Origin: DASQFY01 sp036397815
GTDB lineage: Bacteria; Chloroflexota; Limnocylindria; QHBO01
Assembly: GCA_036397815.1 (NCBI GenBank)
Contig: DASWIE010000083.1
Location: 1-64,000 of the forward strand
Length of the DNA stretch: 64,000 bases
Direction: 5' to 3'
Part shown: positions 27,057 through 36,330 of the stretch, one piece after another
Layout: the number at the start of each line of letters is the position of its first letter
Numbering within the stretch: position 1 is the first letter of the stretch
Notes under the pieces: generated by a model
Database searches by the model: none
What the model was told of the DNA's origin: nothing
Seen by the model: the letters and a program-made list of their open reading frames with translations, nothing else
Translations under genes and position numbers: made by a program

Positions 27057-27653
27057 CTACCGGTTCTGACCTTTCGGTCGCTCCGCGGCGCGCAGCTCCG
27101 CCTTGTAGGCACGCTTGGAGGCCTGGTAACGCTCCAGCGCCTCCGGCGAGTCGACGTCGCCAAGGGTCGGGTGCTTGGGAGTCACCTCGTCGAGCCCGGG
27201 CAGGCGCAGCCCGAATCGCTTGCCGAGGATGGCCAGCAGCGAGCGCACCTTCATCTCCCCGAACGACGGCAGAGCCATCAGCCTCGCCTGGAGGTCGCGG
27301 CCATCGCCCGCATCGGTCCAGACCCGCGACGCCTCGCCGCCGTACTCCTTGACCAGGTAGGCGCACAGCGCCTGGACCCGCCTGGCCATCGCGCCGGGAA
27401 ACCGGTGGAGCGCCGGCCGCTGCCGGAACACCTGTGCCAGCTCTTCCGGATCCATGGCCGCGATACGCGCCGCGTCCAGGTGCCCGATCCGGCGCCGCAG
27501 CTCGGCCGGTCCGCTGAAGGCCTTCTGGACCGTCACCTGCTGGTCGAGGGCGAAGCCGATGAGAAGGGCGAGCGGGTCGGTCGCCAGCATGCGATCCGCC
27601 TCGTCGTCTCCGGTGAAGTGGAGCCGGTCGACCGGCGTCGGTGTCGTGGTCAT
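27057..27653 (-). CDS. HhH-GPD-type DNA glycosylase family protein
   Basis: 198-residue protein resembling the small uncharacterised HhH-GPD family of Actinobacteria and relatives. DPLALLIGFALDQQVTVQKAF opens the helical domain, and LPSFGEMKVRSLLAILGKRFG is the helix-hairpin-helix-like segment. It is probably involved in base-excision repair, but the catalytic Lys/Asp cannot be assigned by eye. The start is ATG 27653: a TACGAT box lies 6 nt upstream (plus 27660-27665) and there is no ribosome-binding site, the pattern of a leaderless transcript. It is convergent with the CoA operon. Confidence 0.78.
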   Translation of the reverse strand: MTTTPTPVDRLHFTGDDEADRMLATDPLALLIGFALDQQVTVQKAFSGPAELRRRIGHLDAARIAAMDPEELAQVFRQRPALHRFPGAMARRVQALCAYLVKEYGGEASRVWTDAGDGRDLQARLMALPSFGEMKVRSLLAILGKRFGLRLPGLDEVTPKHPTLGDVDSPEALERYQASKRAYKAELRAAERPKGQNR

Positions 27654-27838
27654 GCGGCCATCGTACGCCGAGGTGTCGGCCTTCACCAATAAGGCGATGA
27701 CCCAAAGTTGTCACATACCAACCTAGTTCACGGTAGACGCGGGGCGTGGGCTCCGTACGCTAGCTGGCGGCGTTCGCTGAGCGTGGCTCGCACCGGCACA
27801 ACAGCCCAGTGCGGCTGACTTGCTGCCCAACGCCAACT

Positions 27839-27906
27839 TGGTTGGAGTCTGACGACGAATGGACCGATAGGGCCCGGTGGTGACGACCTGGTTGGAATCT
27901 GACGAT
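27839..27906. repeat. Two 18-bp direct repeats in the 27654-27925 gap
   Basis: TGGTTGGA-R-TCTGACGA-Y occurs at 27839-27856 and again at 27889-27906, 50 bp apart (five helical turns), with two mismatches. They lie about 185-250 bp upstream of the HhH-GPD gene and just after the stop of the BioD-like gene. They may be operator half-sites or a small duplication. The rest of this 272-bp gap shows only the HhH-GPD -10 box and one GGACCGAT octamer (27861-27868). Confidence 0.45.
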
Positions 27907-27925
27907 GTCGGCGCGGCGCGCCGAC

Positions 27926-29029
27926 CTAGAGGCGCGCCAGCAGCGACTCGGCGTCGAGCGCGCCGCCGACGAGGTCGATGATGGTGGCGATCTTCTCGAC
28001 GTCGGTCGGATGGGTTTTGACCAGGATCTCGTTGACCGCCTCGGCGGTGGAGTAGGTATCGGTCGCGACCAGGTAAGCGAAAAGGCCTTCTCGCTGAAGG
28101 GAGGCAAGCAGCCGTGGCGGCGGACGGAAGCCGCCGGTCAGCACGATACCGGTGACCCTCGATCCCGGCTGGCCATCGCGGTCCGTCCGGTTGGCGACCA
28201 GGGCCGCCATCAGCAGGTCCTCGCGGTCGCCGGGCGTGATGAGCAGCGTGCGGTCACGCAGGAGCGGGATGGCGTGCTCGGCCTGCATGGCACCGATTGC
28301 CACCCGGCCGATCGTCCGACCGGCAGTCGCCTCGCCGGCCAACAGCTCGCCGTCGAGGTGGGTAGCGATCAGCTCCAGCGACGGGTTGGCCAGGAATTCG
28401 CTGTACGGAATGCAGCCCAGCAGCTCGATCCCGTGCTGGGCCAGGCCGCGCGCCAGGACCTCGGGCAGGTGCGGCGCGGCGGCGGTGTCCACCTTGTTGA
28501 CCACCGCGCCCAGGATCCGCGCGTCGTGGCGCTGGAAGAGGGCCTGGTTGAGCACGATCTCGTCGATCGGCCGGCCCACGCCACCCTCGCTCACGATGAT
28601 CACTGGCGCGTCGAGCAGCGACGCGACGCGAGCGTTCGATAGGCCTATCACCGCGCCCACGCCGGCGTGCCCCGTCCCCTCGATCAGCAACAGGTCCTTG
28701 TCGGCCGCGATCCGTCGATCCGCCGCGGTGACCGCGGCCTCCAGATCCTCGTCGATCCTGCCGAGCACGTAATCGGTGGTGAAGTGGCGCGGCAGCGTGA
28801 CCGGGCTCATGTCGTTCAGCGCATCGGGCAGGTCGAAGACCTCCTTCATGAGCACGGCGTCCTCATCGGCTCGGGTGCCGTCAACCACCAGGTAGCGCTG
28901 GCCGATCGGCTTGAGGAAGCCGAGCCGATGCCCGCGCCGGGTGATGGCGGCGGCCAGGCCGAGCGAGGTGGTCGTCTTACCGCAGTTCTGGCCCGTCGCC
29001 GCCAGGAAGATCCGGCGCGCCGCGCTCAA
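27926..29029 (-). CDS. BioD-like P-loop protein with DRTGG domain (N-terminal Pta-type module)
   Basis: 367-residue protein. The N-terminal AAA_26/dethiobiotin-synthetase-like domain (about 1-215) has a P-loop ATGQNCGKTTTSLGL. It is followed by a DRTGG-type domain (about 220-335) with ITPGDREDLLMAAL and GIVLTGGFRPP. The same pair of domains forms the N-terminal part of long phosphotransacetylases, where it is regulatory; here it stands alone without the transacetylase domain. It starts with TTG 29029, 9 nt after the stop of the unknown gene upstream, so the two are probably co-transcribed with gdhA before them. The substrate is unknown. Confidence 0.8.
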   Translation of the reverse strand: MSAARRIFLAATGQNCGKTTTSLGLAAAITRRGHRLGFLKPIGQRYLVVDGTRADEDAVLMKEVFDLPDALNDMSPVTLPRHFTTDYVLGRIDEDLEAAVTAADRRIAADKDLLLIEGTGHAGVGAVIGLSNARVASLLDAPVIIVSEGGVGRPIDEIVLNQALFQRHDARILGAVVNKVDTAAAPHLPEVLARGLAQHGIELLGCIPYSEFLANPSLELIATHLDGELLAGEATAGRTIGRVAIGAMQAEHAIPLLRDRTLLITPGDREDLLMAALVANRTDRDGQPGSRVTGIVLTGGFRPPPRLLASLQREGLFAYLVATDTYSTAEAVNEILVKTHPTDVEKIATIIDLVGGALDAESLLARL

Positions 29030-29038
29030 GTGAGTCGC

Positions 29039-29644
29039 TCAACCCCGCGGCTTGGACCGCCGCTCGATGAGGTCAAGCCCCTCGCGCAGCCGCTGGAGCA
29101 GCTCCGGGTCGATCATCTCCGGCTCGAGGTGCTCTCCGAGACGCTCCATCATGTCGGCCGCGATCGCCAGCAGGATGTCGGCATCGGCGATGAAGAACTG
29201 CGGCTCGTTGTTGTAGCGGACCAGGGTCAACCGGCCCTGGAGCGACGTGCCGCCGTCGCCGTGCGAGATCTGGGTCCCGAAGTTGTGCCCCTGGATGCCA
29301 TCGGGGTTGTTCAGGAAGTTGAGCGCGTTGTCGATGGCGAGCCCGAACCGGGCCCGCCAGCTGACGATCCGCTCGTTGACGTCCGGCGGCACGCCGATCT
29401 CGCCCACCTCCTCGAACACCTCGCGGGTCACGGTCAGCAGCCCGACCAGGGTGGAGCCGGCCCGGTTGCCGAGCATCACCTGCAGCGAGCGCTCCAGGGT
29501 GAACACGTCCGAATCGAAGCGGGGCGAGGTCGTGACCTCCGCCAGCAGGTCCTCGACATTGTCGAGTGCACCGGCGTCCCCCAGCGCGGTGGCGAGGTTC
29601 AGGATCTCCTCGCGGAAGAGGAACCGCTCTTCGTGGTCGAGCAT
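29039..29644 (-). CDS. Helical protein of unknown function
   Basis: 201-residue acidic, mainly helical protein with no family that I recognise. It contains NLATALGDAGALDNVEDLL, a central region of about 110 residues with one predicted sheet stretch (GRLTLVRYNNEPQFFIADADI) and a Glu/Leu-rich C-terminus. It has no signal peptide or membrane segment. It sits between gdhA (11 nt away) and the BioD-like gene (9 nt away) on the same strand, so it is part of a three-gene operon and may be tied to amino-acid or acyl-phosphate metabolism. Confidence 0.7.
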   Translation of the reverse strand: MLDHEERFLFREEILNLATALGDAGALDNVEDLLAEVTTSPRFDSDVFTLERSLQVMLGNRAGSTLVGLLTVTREVFEEVGEIGVPPDVNERIVSWRARFGLAIDNALNFLNNPDGIQGHNFGTQISHGDGGTSLQGRLTLVRYNNEPQFFIADADILLAIAADMMERLGEHLEPEMIDPELLQRLREGLDLIERRSKPRG

Positions 29645-29655
29645 GCGTCGCCCGC

Positions 29656-30924
<1,269 letters not shown>

Positions 30925-31015
30925 CTGGTAGCTGGATGCCTCCTGTTCGAGACACGACCCGGCGCCTCTGCGCGCCGATCGAGGCGGAGGCTGGCCGAAC
31001 CGCGGACGGTTGCCG

Positions 31016-31044
31016 ATTCTAACGCACGCCGATCCGCGGTCACC
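31016..31044 (-). promoter_or_regulatory. Promoter of the gdhA operon
   Basis: On the minus strand TAGAAT (plus 31016-31021) is preceded at 17 bp by GGTGAC (plus 31039-31044). It lies in the divergent region with the kinase-aminotransferase gene, whose own TAGGAT box is at 31072-31077. Confidence 0.5.
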
Positions 31045-31083
31045 GGTACGAACGGGGTGGCGCGCACGCGGTAGGATCGGATC

Positions 31084-33408
31084 ATCGCCACCGCCGACGT
31101 CCTCGAGGCCACGCCGCCCGACCTGGCGCCGAGCCAGGCCGAGAGCGCGGCGCGCGCCATCTTCGGGGTCGAGGGCACCGCGCTGCCCCTCGTCAGCGAG
31201 CGCGACCAGAATTTCCACCTCACCGATGCGGCCGGCGCCGAGTGGGTGCTCAAGGTCTCAAACGCCGCCGAGGATCCGGCAGTGGTCGAGATGGAGGTCG
31301 CGGCGGTCGAGCGGATCGCCGCGGTCGATCCCGGCCTGCCGGTTGCCGTCCCACGGCCGACCCTGGACGGCGGGCCGGTCGGCCTCTTGTCGGCGGGGCA
31401 GTCCACCCATCTCGTCCGGCTCCTCCCGCTCCTGCCGGGCCGGCACGCCGAGCCGGGTGACCTGACAGCCGCAGACATCACGGCCATCGGCGACGTGGTC
31501 GCGCGCATCGGCCATGCGCTGCGCGGTTTCTTTCACCCCGCCGCGGGTCGCGTCATCCTCTGGGACCAGCAGCGACTGCCCCGCCTCTTCCGCCATGCCG
31601 GGCTTCTGCCTGACGGGCCGCAGCGCAAGCTCCTACAGCGCGTGATCAGCCGCTTCAGCGAGCGCGTCCTGCCCGCGTTCCCGATCCTCCGCTCACAGGT
31701 CATCCACAACGACCTGACCCTCGACAACCTGCTCCTCGATGACGACCGGCGGGTCAGCGGGATCATCGATTTCGGCGACATGGCGCACACGGCGCTGATG
31801 CTCGACATCCCGGCCGCGCTCCAATCGCTCCTGCGCGGACGCAAGGAGATCTTTGCGGTCGCGGAACAGTTCATGGCCGGGTACGCCTCGGTCATGCCGC
31901 TCGAGGAGCGGGAGGCCGATCTGCTGGGCGAGCTGCTAGCCGGACGGATGGCGCAGACGATCCTGATCTCCGCCTTCCGGAACCGGCAGTACCCCGCCAA
32001 TGCGTACATCCAGGCCTGGGCGGAGCCGGCCTGGGAGCTGCTGGAGCTGCTCGACGACGTCGGATTCGACGAGGCCGGACGGCGCCTGTCGGCGATCGCC
32101 CGAGCACCCTTGGCCCGCCCCGTCCCCGACGACGAGCTGGCGGCTCGACGGCGCCGGGTGCTGGGCAGCGCCCTCGAGCCGCTCAGCTACCGCCAGCCGC
32201 TCCACCTCGTTCGTGGGAACGGCGCGTGGATGTACGACGCGTCAGGCCGTCGCTACCTGGACGCCTACAACAACGTGCCGATCGTCGGGCACGCCCATCC
32301 GCGAGTGGTCAAGGCCATCGCCCGCCAGGCAGCCACGCTGAACACGAACACTCGCTACCTGCACGAGAACGTGGTCGAGCTGGCCGAGCGCCTGACCGCG
32401 ACGATGCCCGACGAACTCGACACCGTCATGTTCGTGAACTCCGGCAGCGAGGCGAATGACCTCGCCTGGCGCCTCGCCACGACCGCCAGCGGCGCCGATG
32501 CGGGCATCGTCACCGAATGGGGATACCACGGCCTGACCGTGGGCATCGCCCCCTTCTCTCCGTCCGAGTGGCCGCGCGGCGAGCAGCCGGCAGGCGTGGA
32601 GACCTATCCGGCCCCCGACACGTACCGCGGCCGGTACGCCGTGGCGTCCGACCCCGCCGGCATCGCCCGCGCCGAGATGACAGGCGCGGTGGGCCGCCTG
32701 GCGGAGCGAGAACGACGGCCGGCCGCACTCTTCCTCGATTCGACCTTCACTGCCGACGGCATCTTCGTTCCACCTGCGGCCGTCGTCCGCGAGCTCGTCG
32801 CCGTCGCGCGTGCCGCGGGCGCGCTCTTGATCGCCGACGAGGTCCAATGTGGCTTCGGCCGCACCGGCGACGGGCTCTGGGGCTTCTCCACATGGGGCGT
32901 CAGGCCCGACATCGTCACGCTCGGCAAGCCGATGGGCAACGGCCATCCCGTCGCCGCGGTGGTCACCCGGGCCGAGATCGTCGACCGCTTCGCCGCGCAG
33001 ACGACCTGGTTCAGCACCTTCGGCGGCAACCCGGTCGCGTGCGCCGCGGCGCTCGCGGTCCTGGAAGTGATCGAGGACGAGCGCCTCGTCGCGCGTGCCG
33101 CCGAGGTTGGTGGCCGTCTGGGAGCGGCGCTGGCGGCGCTCGCCGAGCGCCACGGGTCGATCGGTGATGTGCGCGCCCGGGGCCTCATGGCCGGCGTCGA
33201 GCTGGTGATGGATCGCGCCTTGAAGGAGCCGGCGGGAGCGCTTGCCGATCGGGTGAAGAACGCGATGGCCGACCGTGGCGTGCTCATCGGGACCACGGGC
33301 CGCCACGGGAACGTGTTGAAGATTCGACCGCCCCTGTGCCTCACCATCGACGAGGCGGAGCTGATCGGGACGACCCTCGGCGCGGTGCTGACGGACCTTG
33401 GCGGCTGA
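31084..33408 (+). CDS. Fusion of an APH-type kinase and a class III PLP aminotransferase/phospho-lyase
   Basis: About 774 residues. The N-terminal aminoglycoside/choline-kinase-like domain (about 1-330) has the catalytic HNDLTLDN and the metal-binding IIDFGD. The C-terminal class III aminotransferase domain (about 350-774) has NSGSEAND, DEVQCGFGRTG and the PLP lysine in LGKPMGNGHP. In eukaryotes, relatives of this aminotransferase are phospho-lyases acting on phosphoethanolamine or phosphohydroxylysine, so kinase plus lyase in one chain could degrade a hydroxylated amine. Related bacterial fusions often carry an M23 domain between the two; it is absent here. The frame is open from 31075, yet there is no ATG, GTG or TTG before 31246, which lies inside the kinase domain. 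I place the start at ATC 31084, 6 nt after a TAGGAT box; ATC 31081 or CTG 31123 are alternatives. Confidence 0.85.
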   Translation: MATADVLEATPPDLAPSQAESAARAIFGVEGTALPLVSERDQNFHLTDAAGAEWVLKVSNAAEDPAVVEMEVAAVERIAAVDPGLPVAVPRPTLDGGPVGLLSAGQSTHLVRLLPLLPGRHAEPGDLTAADITAIGDVVARIGHALRGFFHPAAGRVILWDQQRLPRLFRHAGLLPDGPQRKLLQRVISRFSERVLPAFPILRSQVIHNDLTLDNLLLDDDRRVSGIIDFGDMAHTALMLDIPAALQSLLRGRKEIFAVAEQFMAGYASVMPLEEREADLLGELLAGRMAQTILISAFRNRQYPANAYIQAWAEPAWELLELLDDVGFDEAGRRLSAIARAPLARPVPDDELAARRRRVLGSALEPLSYRQPLHLVRGNGAWMYDASGRRYLDAYNNVPIVGHAHPRVVKAIARQAATLNTNTRYLHENVVELAERLTATMPDELDTVMFVNSGSEANDLAWRLATTASGADAGIVTEWGYHGLTVGIAPFSPSEWPRGEQPAGVETYPAPDTYRGRYAVASDPAGIARAEMTGAVGRLAERERRPAALFLDSTFTADGIFVPPAAVVRELVAVARAAGALLIADEVQCGFGRTGDGLWGFSTWGVRPDIVTLGKPMGNGHPVAAVVTRAEIVDRFAAQTTWFSTFGGNPVACAAALAVLEVIEDERLVARAAEVGGRLGAALAALAERHGSIGDVRARGLMAGVELVMDRALKEPAGALADRVKNAMADRGVLIGTTGRHGNVLKIRPPLCLTIDEAELIGTTLGAVLTDLGG

Positions 33409-33460
33409 AACGGGGGGCGCTTCGCGCGGGACCCTTGCGCGAACCGCTCAAGATGGACCG

Positions 33461-33931
33461 ATGGAATTCGTGGAGAGCCGGCGCATCGCGGCTTCACCGG
33501 AGCGGATCTGGCCATGGATCGACAACGTGTCGCGCTGGAGCGAGTGGTTCACCGAGGCGGAGCGCGGCGAGGTTCTCTCCGGCTCGGGTCTGGGACGCCG
33601 TCAGCGCATGTTCGGCCTGGCGCGCGGCAAGGCGACCGAGATCGACTCGGTGGTGACCGCCTACGAGCCGCCGCACCTCCTGCGCTGGCATCACGAGGCC
33701 GAGCGCGTCGACGGCAGGCCGGGACCGGTGGTCTTCGCCCGGGACGCGGTGGCTGAGGTCATCATCAAGCCCGATGGCGACGGCTCGCGGGTGACCTACC
33801 GTCTCACCACACAGCCGGGCAACCCACTCTACTGGCTGCTCCTGCGCTTCGCGGCCAATGGCCCGATCCACGCCTCGTTCAAGACGTCGCTGAATCGCCT
33901 CGCGGCACTCGCCGAGGACGCTGGACCCTAG
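33461..33931 (+). CDS. SRPBCC (START-like) ligand-binding domain protein
   Basis: 156-residue protein of the polyketide-cyclase/SRPBCC superfamily. It starts MEFVESRRIAASPERIWPWIDNVSRWSEW, ends with a long C-terminal helix (SFKTSLNRLAALAED), and has the usual alternating strands between (VVTAYEPPHLLRW, VTYRLTTQPG). Such proteins bind hydrophobic ligands in the cytoplasm; the ligand is unknown. The ATG lies 52 nt after the fusion gene. Its stop codon overlaps the stop of the thiolase remnant on the other strand. Confidence 0.82.
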   Translation: MEFVESRRIAASPERIWPWIDNVSRWSEWFTEAERGEVLSGSGLGRRQRMFGLARGKATEIDSVVTAYEPPHLLRWHHEAERVDGRPGPVVFARDAVAEVIIKPDGDGSRVTYRLTTQPGNPLYWLLLRFAANGPIHASFKTSLNRLAALAEDAGP

Positions 33932-34107
33932 ACGGTCTCGACCGCCAGGGCGACCGCTCCCCCGCCCCCCAGGCAGAGCGTGGCCAGGCGCGTCCGACCG
34001 CCGCGCCTGGCGGTCGAGCCGAGCTCGGTAGCGGGAACAGTCGAGAGGCCGCCGCCGAACTTGCCGGACGAGGTCCGTGCGGCGGAGAGAATGAAGACGT
34101 CGGTCAC
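33928..34107 (-). pseudogene. Thiolase remnant: N- and C-terminal ends joined in frame by an internal deletion
   Basis: Sixty codons read VTDVFILSAARTSSGKFGGG..PATELGSTA, the standard start of acetyl-CoA acetyltransferases, and continue without a break into RGGRTRLATLC-LGGGGAVALAVETV, the standard end. About 330 residues of a normal thiolase (about 390), including the nucleophilic Cys region and the HP/GHP motifs, are missing. The junction falls near residue 33. The start GTG and stop are kept, a TACCAT box lies 6 nt before the GTG (plus 34114-34119), and there is no frameshift. It follows a full acyl-CoA degradation operon, so this was presumably its thiolase. It could still be translated as a 59-residue peptide. 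Confidence 0.82.
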
Positions 34108-34152
34108 GTGGTGATGGTACCGCCCCCAAGCGTGCGGTGCGCTCGGCCGAAG

Positions 34153-34280
34153 GATCGCCGCTGGCGATCAATGGACGCCCGAAGGGGCTGGAGGCGCGCC
34201 GAGTGATCGCCCCACGCAATCAAGCGACGCCGAGACGAGGGTCCGAGCGCGCATAGATCGCCGCCAGCGATACTCGCCGG
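34153..34280. repeat. Intergenic repeat, copy A
   Basis: The gap between the thiolase remnant and the acyl-CoA ligase holds a block of about 128 bp that aligns along its length with 55587-55715: TGGCGATC-ATGGACGCC near the left end, TGATCGCC and CAATCA-GCGACGCC in the middle, GCGCAT-GATCG near the right end. It contains the palindrome GATCGC-CGCTG-GCGATC (34153-34169). No coding capacity was seen. Confidence 0.6.
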
Positions 34281-34283
34281 TGG

Positions 34284-36242
34284 TCACTCCCTGGCGTCGC
34301 CCTCGAAGAGCTCCGCCACCTTGTCCGCCCACGTCTCCTTGACGACGCGGACCTTCACCTTCATCGAGGGGGTGAGCTCGCCCTCCTCCTCGGTCAACAG
34401 GCGCGGCAGGAGCGCGACGCGCCGTGGGCGCTCGTAGATGGCGAAGCCGTCCAGCTTGGCCTTCACCTCGGCGTCGATCAGCTTCTCCACCGACCGCTCC
34501 CTGACCAGCTGCTCCGGTGGCATCTCGGCAATCCCGTTGGCGGCCGCCCAGGCGCTCAGCTCCTCGAAGTCCGGCGCGATGAGCGCGCCGGTGTACGGCT
34601 GCCTGTCGCCCAGGATGACCGCCTGACCGATGAACTTCGAGCTCGACAGCGCCGCCTCCATTGGTGCCGGGCTCACGTTCTTGCCGTTGGCCAGCACGAT
34701 GATGTTCTTGAGCCGATCGGTGATCCGGATGCGGCCGATCTCGTCCAGCTCACCGATGTCGCCGGTGTGGAACCATCTGTCGGGGTCGATGGCGCGTGCG
34801 GTCTCGGCCGGATCGTTGAGATAGCCGCGCATCACCTGTGGACCGCGCACCAGGATCTCGCCGGTCTGCCCGTCGATGCGCACCTCGGTATCGGGCGCGG
34901 GGCGTCCGACCGTGCCGAATACGAAGTCGTCGGGTCGGTTGATCGACACGAACGGGCTCGTCTCGGTCAGTCCGTAGCCCTCCAGCACCAGCATCCCCAT
35001 CCCGTAGAAGAACTCGCCGATCTCTCGCGACAGCGGCGCCGAGCCGGAGACGAAGTAGCGCACCCGCCCGCCGGTGCGCGCCCGGATCTTGCCGAAGACC
35101 AGGGCATCCGCGACCTTCAGCTGCAGACGCAGCCAGAGCGAGTCGGAGCGCGCGGCCAGGTGGTTCGCGTACTTCTGCTTGCCCAGCCCGGCGGCCCACC
35201 AGAAGATGCGCTGCTTCAGGTGCGAGCCGGACTCGATGGTCGATAGGACGCGGGCGTAGACGCGCTCGTAGAGGCGAGGCACGGCGACCATCACGGTCGG
35301 TCGCACCTCGGCCATGTTGATCGGCAGGCGCTCGATGAGGGGCTCGGCATAGGCGATCAGCGAGCCGCGGCCCAGCGGCACCACCATCCCGGCCACGCGC
35401 TCGTAGATGTGGCTGAGGGGCAGCCAGGAGAGGAAGGTATCGGTCTCGTAGAAGTCGACGACCTGGATGACGGCCTCGTAGTTGAAGACCAGGTTGCCGT
35501 GGGTGAGCATCGCGCCCTTCGGGTTGGCGGTCGTCCCGGAGGTGTGGATGATGGTGGCCAGCTGGTCACGCGTGATCTCGCGCCAGCCCTCGTCCCACAG
35601 CACGCGATGCCCGGCATCGGGGGGCGCCAGCTCGAAGACGTCGTCGAAGGTGATGGCGCCCGCCGGCAGGGTGCCACGCTCCTCGATGACCACGATCTTC
35701 TCGATCGTCGGGCACTCGGCCCGGATCGACTCGATCTTGGCCGCCTGCTGCGCGTTCTCGACCACGATCAGCTTGGCGCCCACGTTGTTGATGATGAAGG
35801 CGGCCTGGTTCGCCTCCGAGCTGGGGTAGATCGGGCAGGTGACGGCCCCCAGGGCCATCCCCGCCAGGTCCGCCACCAGCCAGGCGGGTCGGGTGCGGCT
35901 CACGATGCAGATGCGGTCGTCCGCCATCACGCCAAGCGCCTGGAAGCCCAGGGAGACGTCGCGGATCCAGTCCCAGGTCTCGCGGTAGCTGGTCGTCCGC
36001 CACTGCGCCTCTTCCTCGGTCTCGGCCTCGCCGCCGGTGTGCCGACGGGAGCGAGGCAGCTTCCAGCGCAGCGCGGGGCGGTCGGGGCTGCGCTCCACCG
36101 AGCGGTGGATCAGGTCGATGAGGTTGGAGGCTGGCTCGCCCTCGACCACGAGCGCCTCGACCGGCGCGACCTGCGCCCGATGTCCAGGCGCTCCCCCCGG
36201 TGCCTCTTCGACTCGCCGCTCGGGCTCGGTGCTGGTGGTCAC
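34284..36242 (-). CDS. Long-chain fatty-acid-CoA ligase (AMP-forming)
   Basis: 652-residue acyl-CoA synthetase that activates fatty acids through an acyl-adenylate. The AMP-binding P-loop-like motif TSGTTANPKGAMLTHGN, the A5 motif EGYGLTETSP, GDIGELDEIGRIRITDR and the C-terminal lysine region are present. The start is GTG 36242, preceded by GGGAGG; the ATG at 36275 lacks such a site. It is the last complete gene of the folE-to-ligase operon and is followed by the thiolase remnant. Length and motifs match FadD15-type long-chain enzymes. Confidence 0.94.
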   Translation of the reverse strand: MTTSTEPERRVEEAPGGAPGHRAQVAPVEALVVEGEPASNLIDLIHRSVERSPDRPALRWKLPRSRRHTGGEAETEEEAQWRTTSYRETWDWIRDVSLGFQALGVMADDRICIVSRTRPAWLVADLAGMALGAVTCPIYPSSEANQAAFIINNVGAKLIVVENAQQAAKIESIRAECPTIEKIVVIEERGTLPAGAITFDDVFELAPPDAGHRVLWDEGWREITRDQLATIIHTSGTTANPKGAMLTHGNLVFNYEAVIQVVDFYETDTFLSWLPLSHIYERVAGMVVPLGRGSLIAYAEPLIERLPINMAEVRPTVMVAVPRLYERVYARVLSTIESGSHLKQRIFWWAAGLGKQKYANHLAARSDSLWLRLQLKVADALVFGKIRARTGGRVRYFVSGSAPLSREIGEFFYGMGMLVLEGYGLTETSPFVSINRPDDFVFGTVGRPAPDTEVRIDGQTGEILVRGPQVMRGYLNDPAETARAIDPDRWFHTGDIGELDEIGRIRITDRLKNIIVLANGKNVSPAPMEAALSSSKFIGQAVILGDRQPYTGALIAPDFEELSAWAAANGIAEMPPEQLVRERSVEKLIDAEVKAKLDGFAIYERPRRVALLPRLLTEEEGELTPSMKVKVRVVKETWADKVAELFEGDARE

Positions 36243-36295
36243 GGATTGGCCTCCCTCGTGGATCGGTGGCCGCATGGTGCGACGGGGACACTGCG

Positions 36296-36325
36296 GTCGA
36301 ACAGCGGTTGGTCGAACAGCGGTTG
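36296..36325. repeat. Perfect 15-bp tandem duplication upstream of the ligase gene
   Basis: GTCGAACAGCGGTTG occurs twice in direct tandem (36296-36310, 36311-36325) in the 88-bp gap between the acyl-CoA dehydrogenase stop and the ligase start. A third partial GTCGGTC follows. It could be an operator duplication or slippage product. Confidence 0.7.
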
Positions 36326-36330
36326 GTCGG

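Noticed and set aside
27839..27906. Attachment sites of an excised mobile element
   Set aside because: The direct repeats are only 50 bp apart, with no integrase, tRNA end or foreign genes around.
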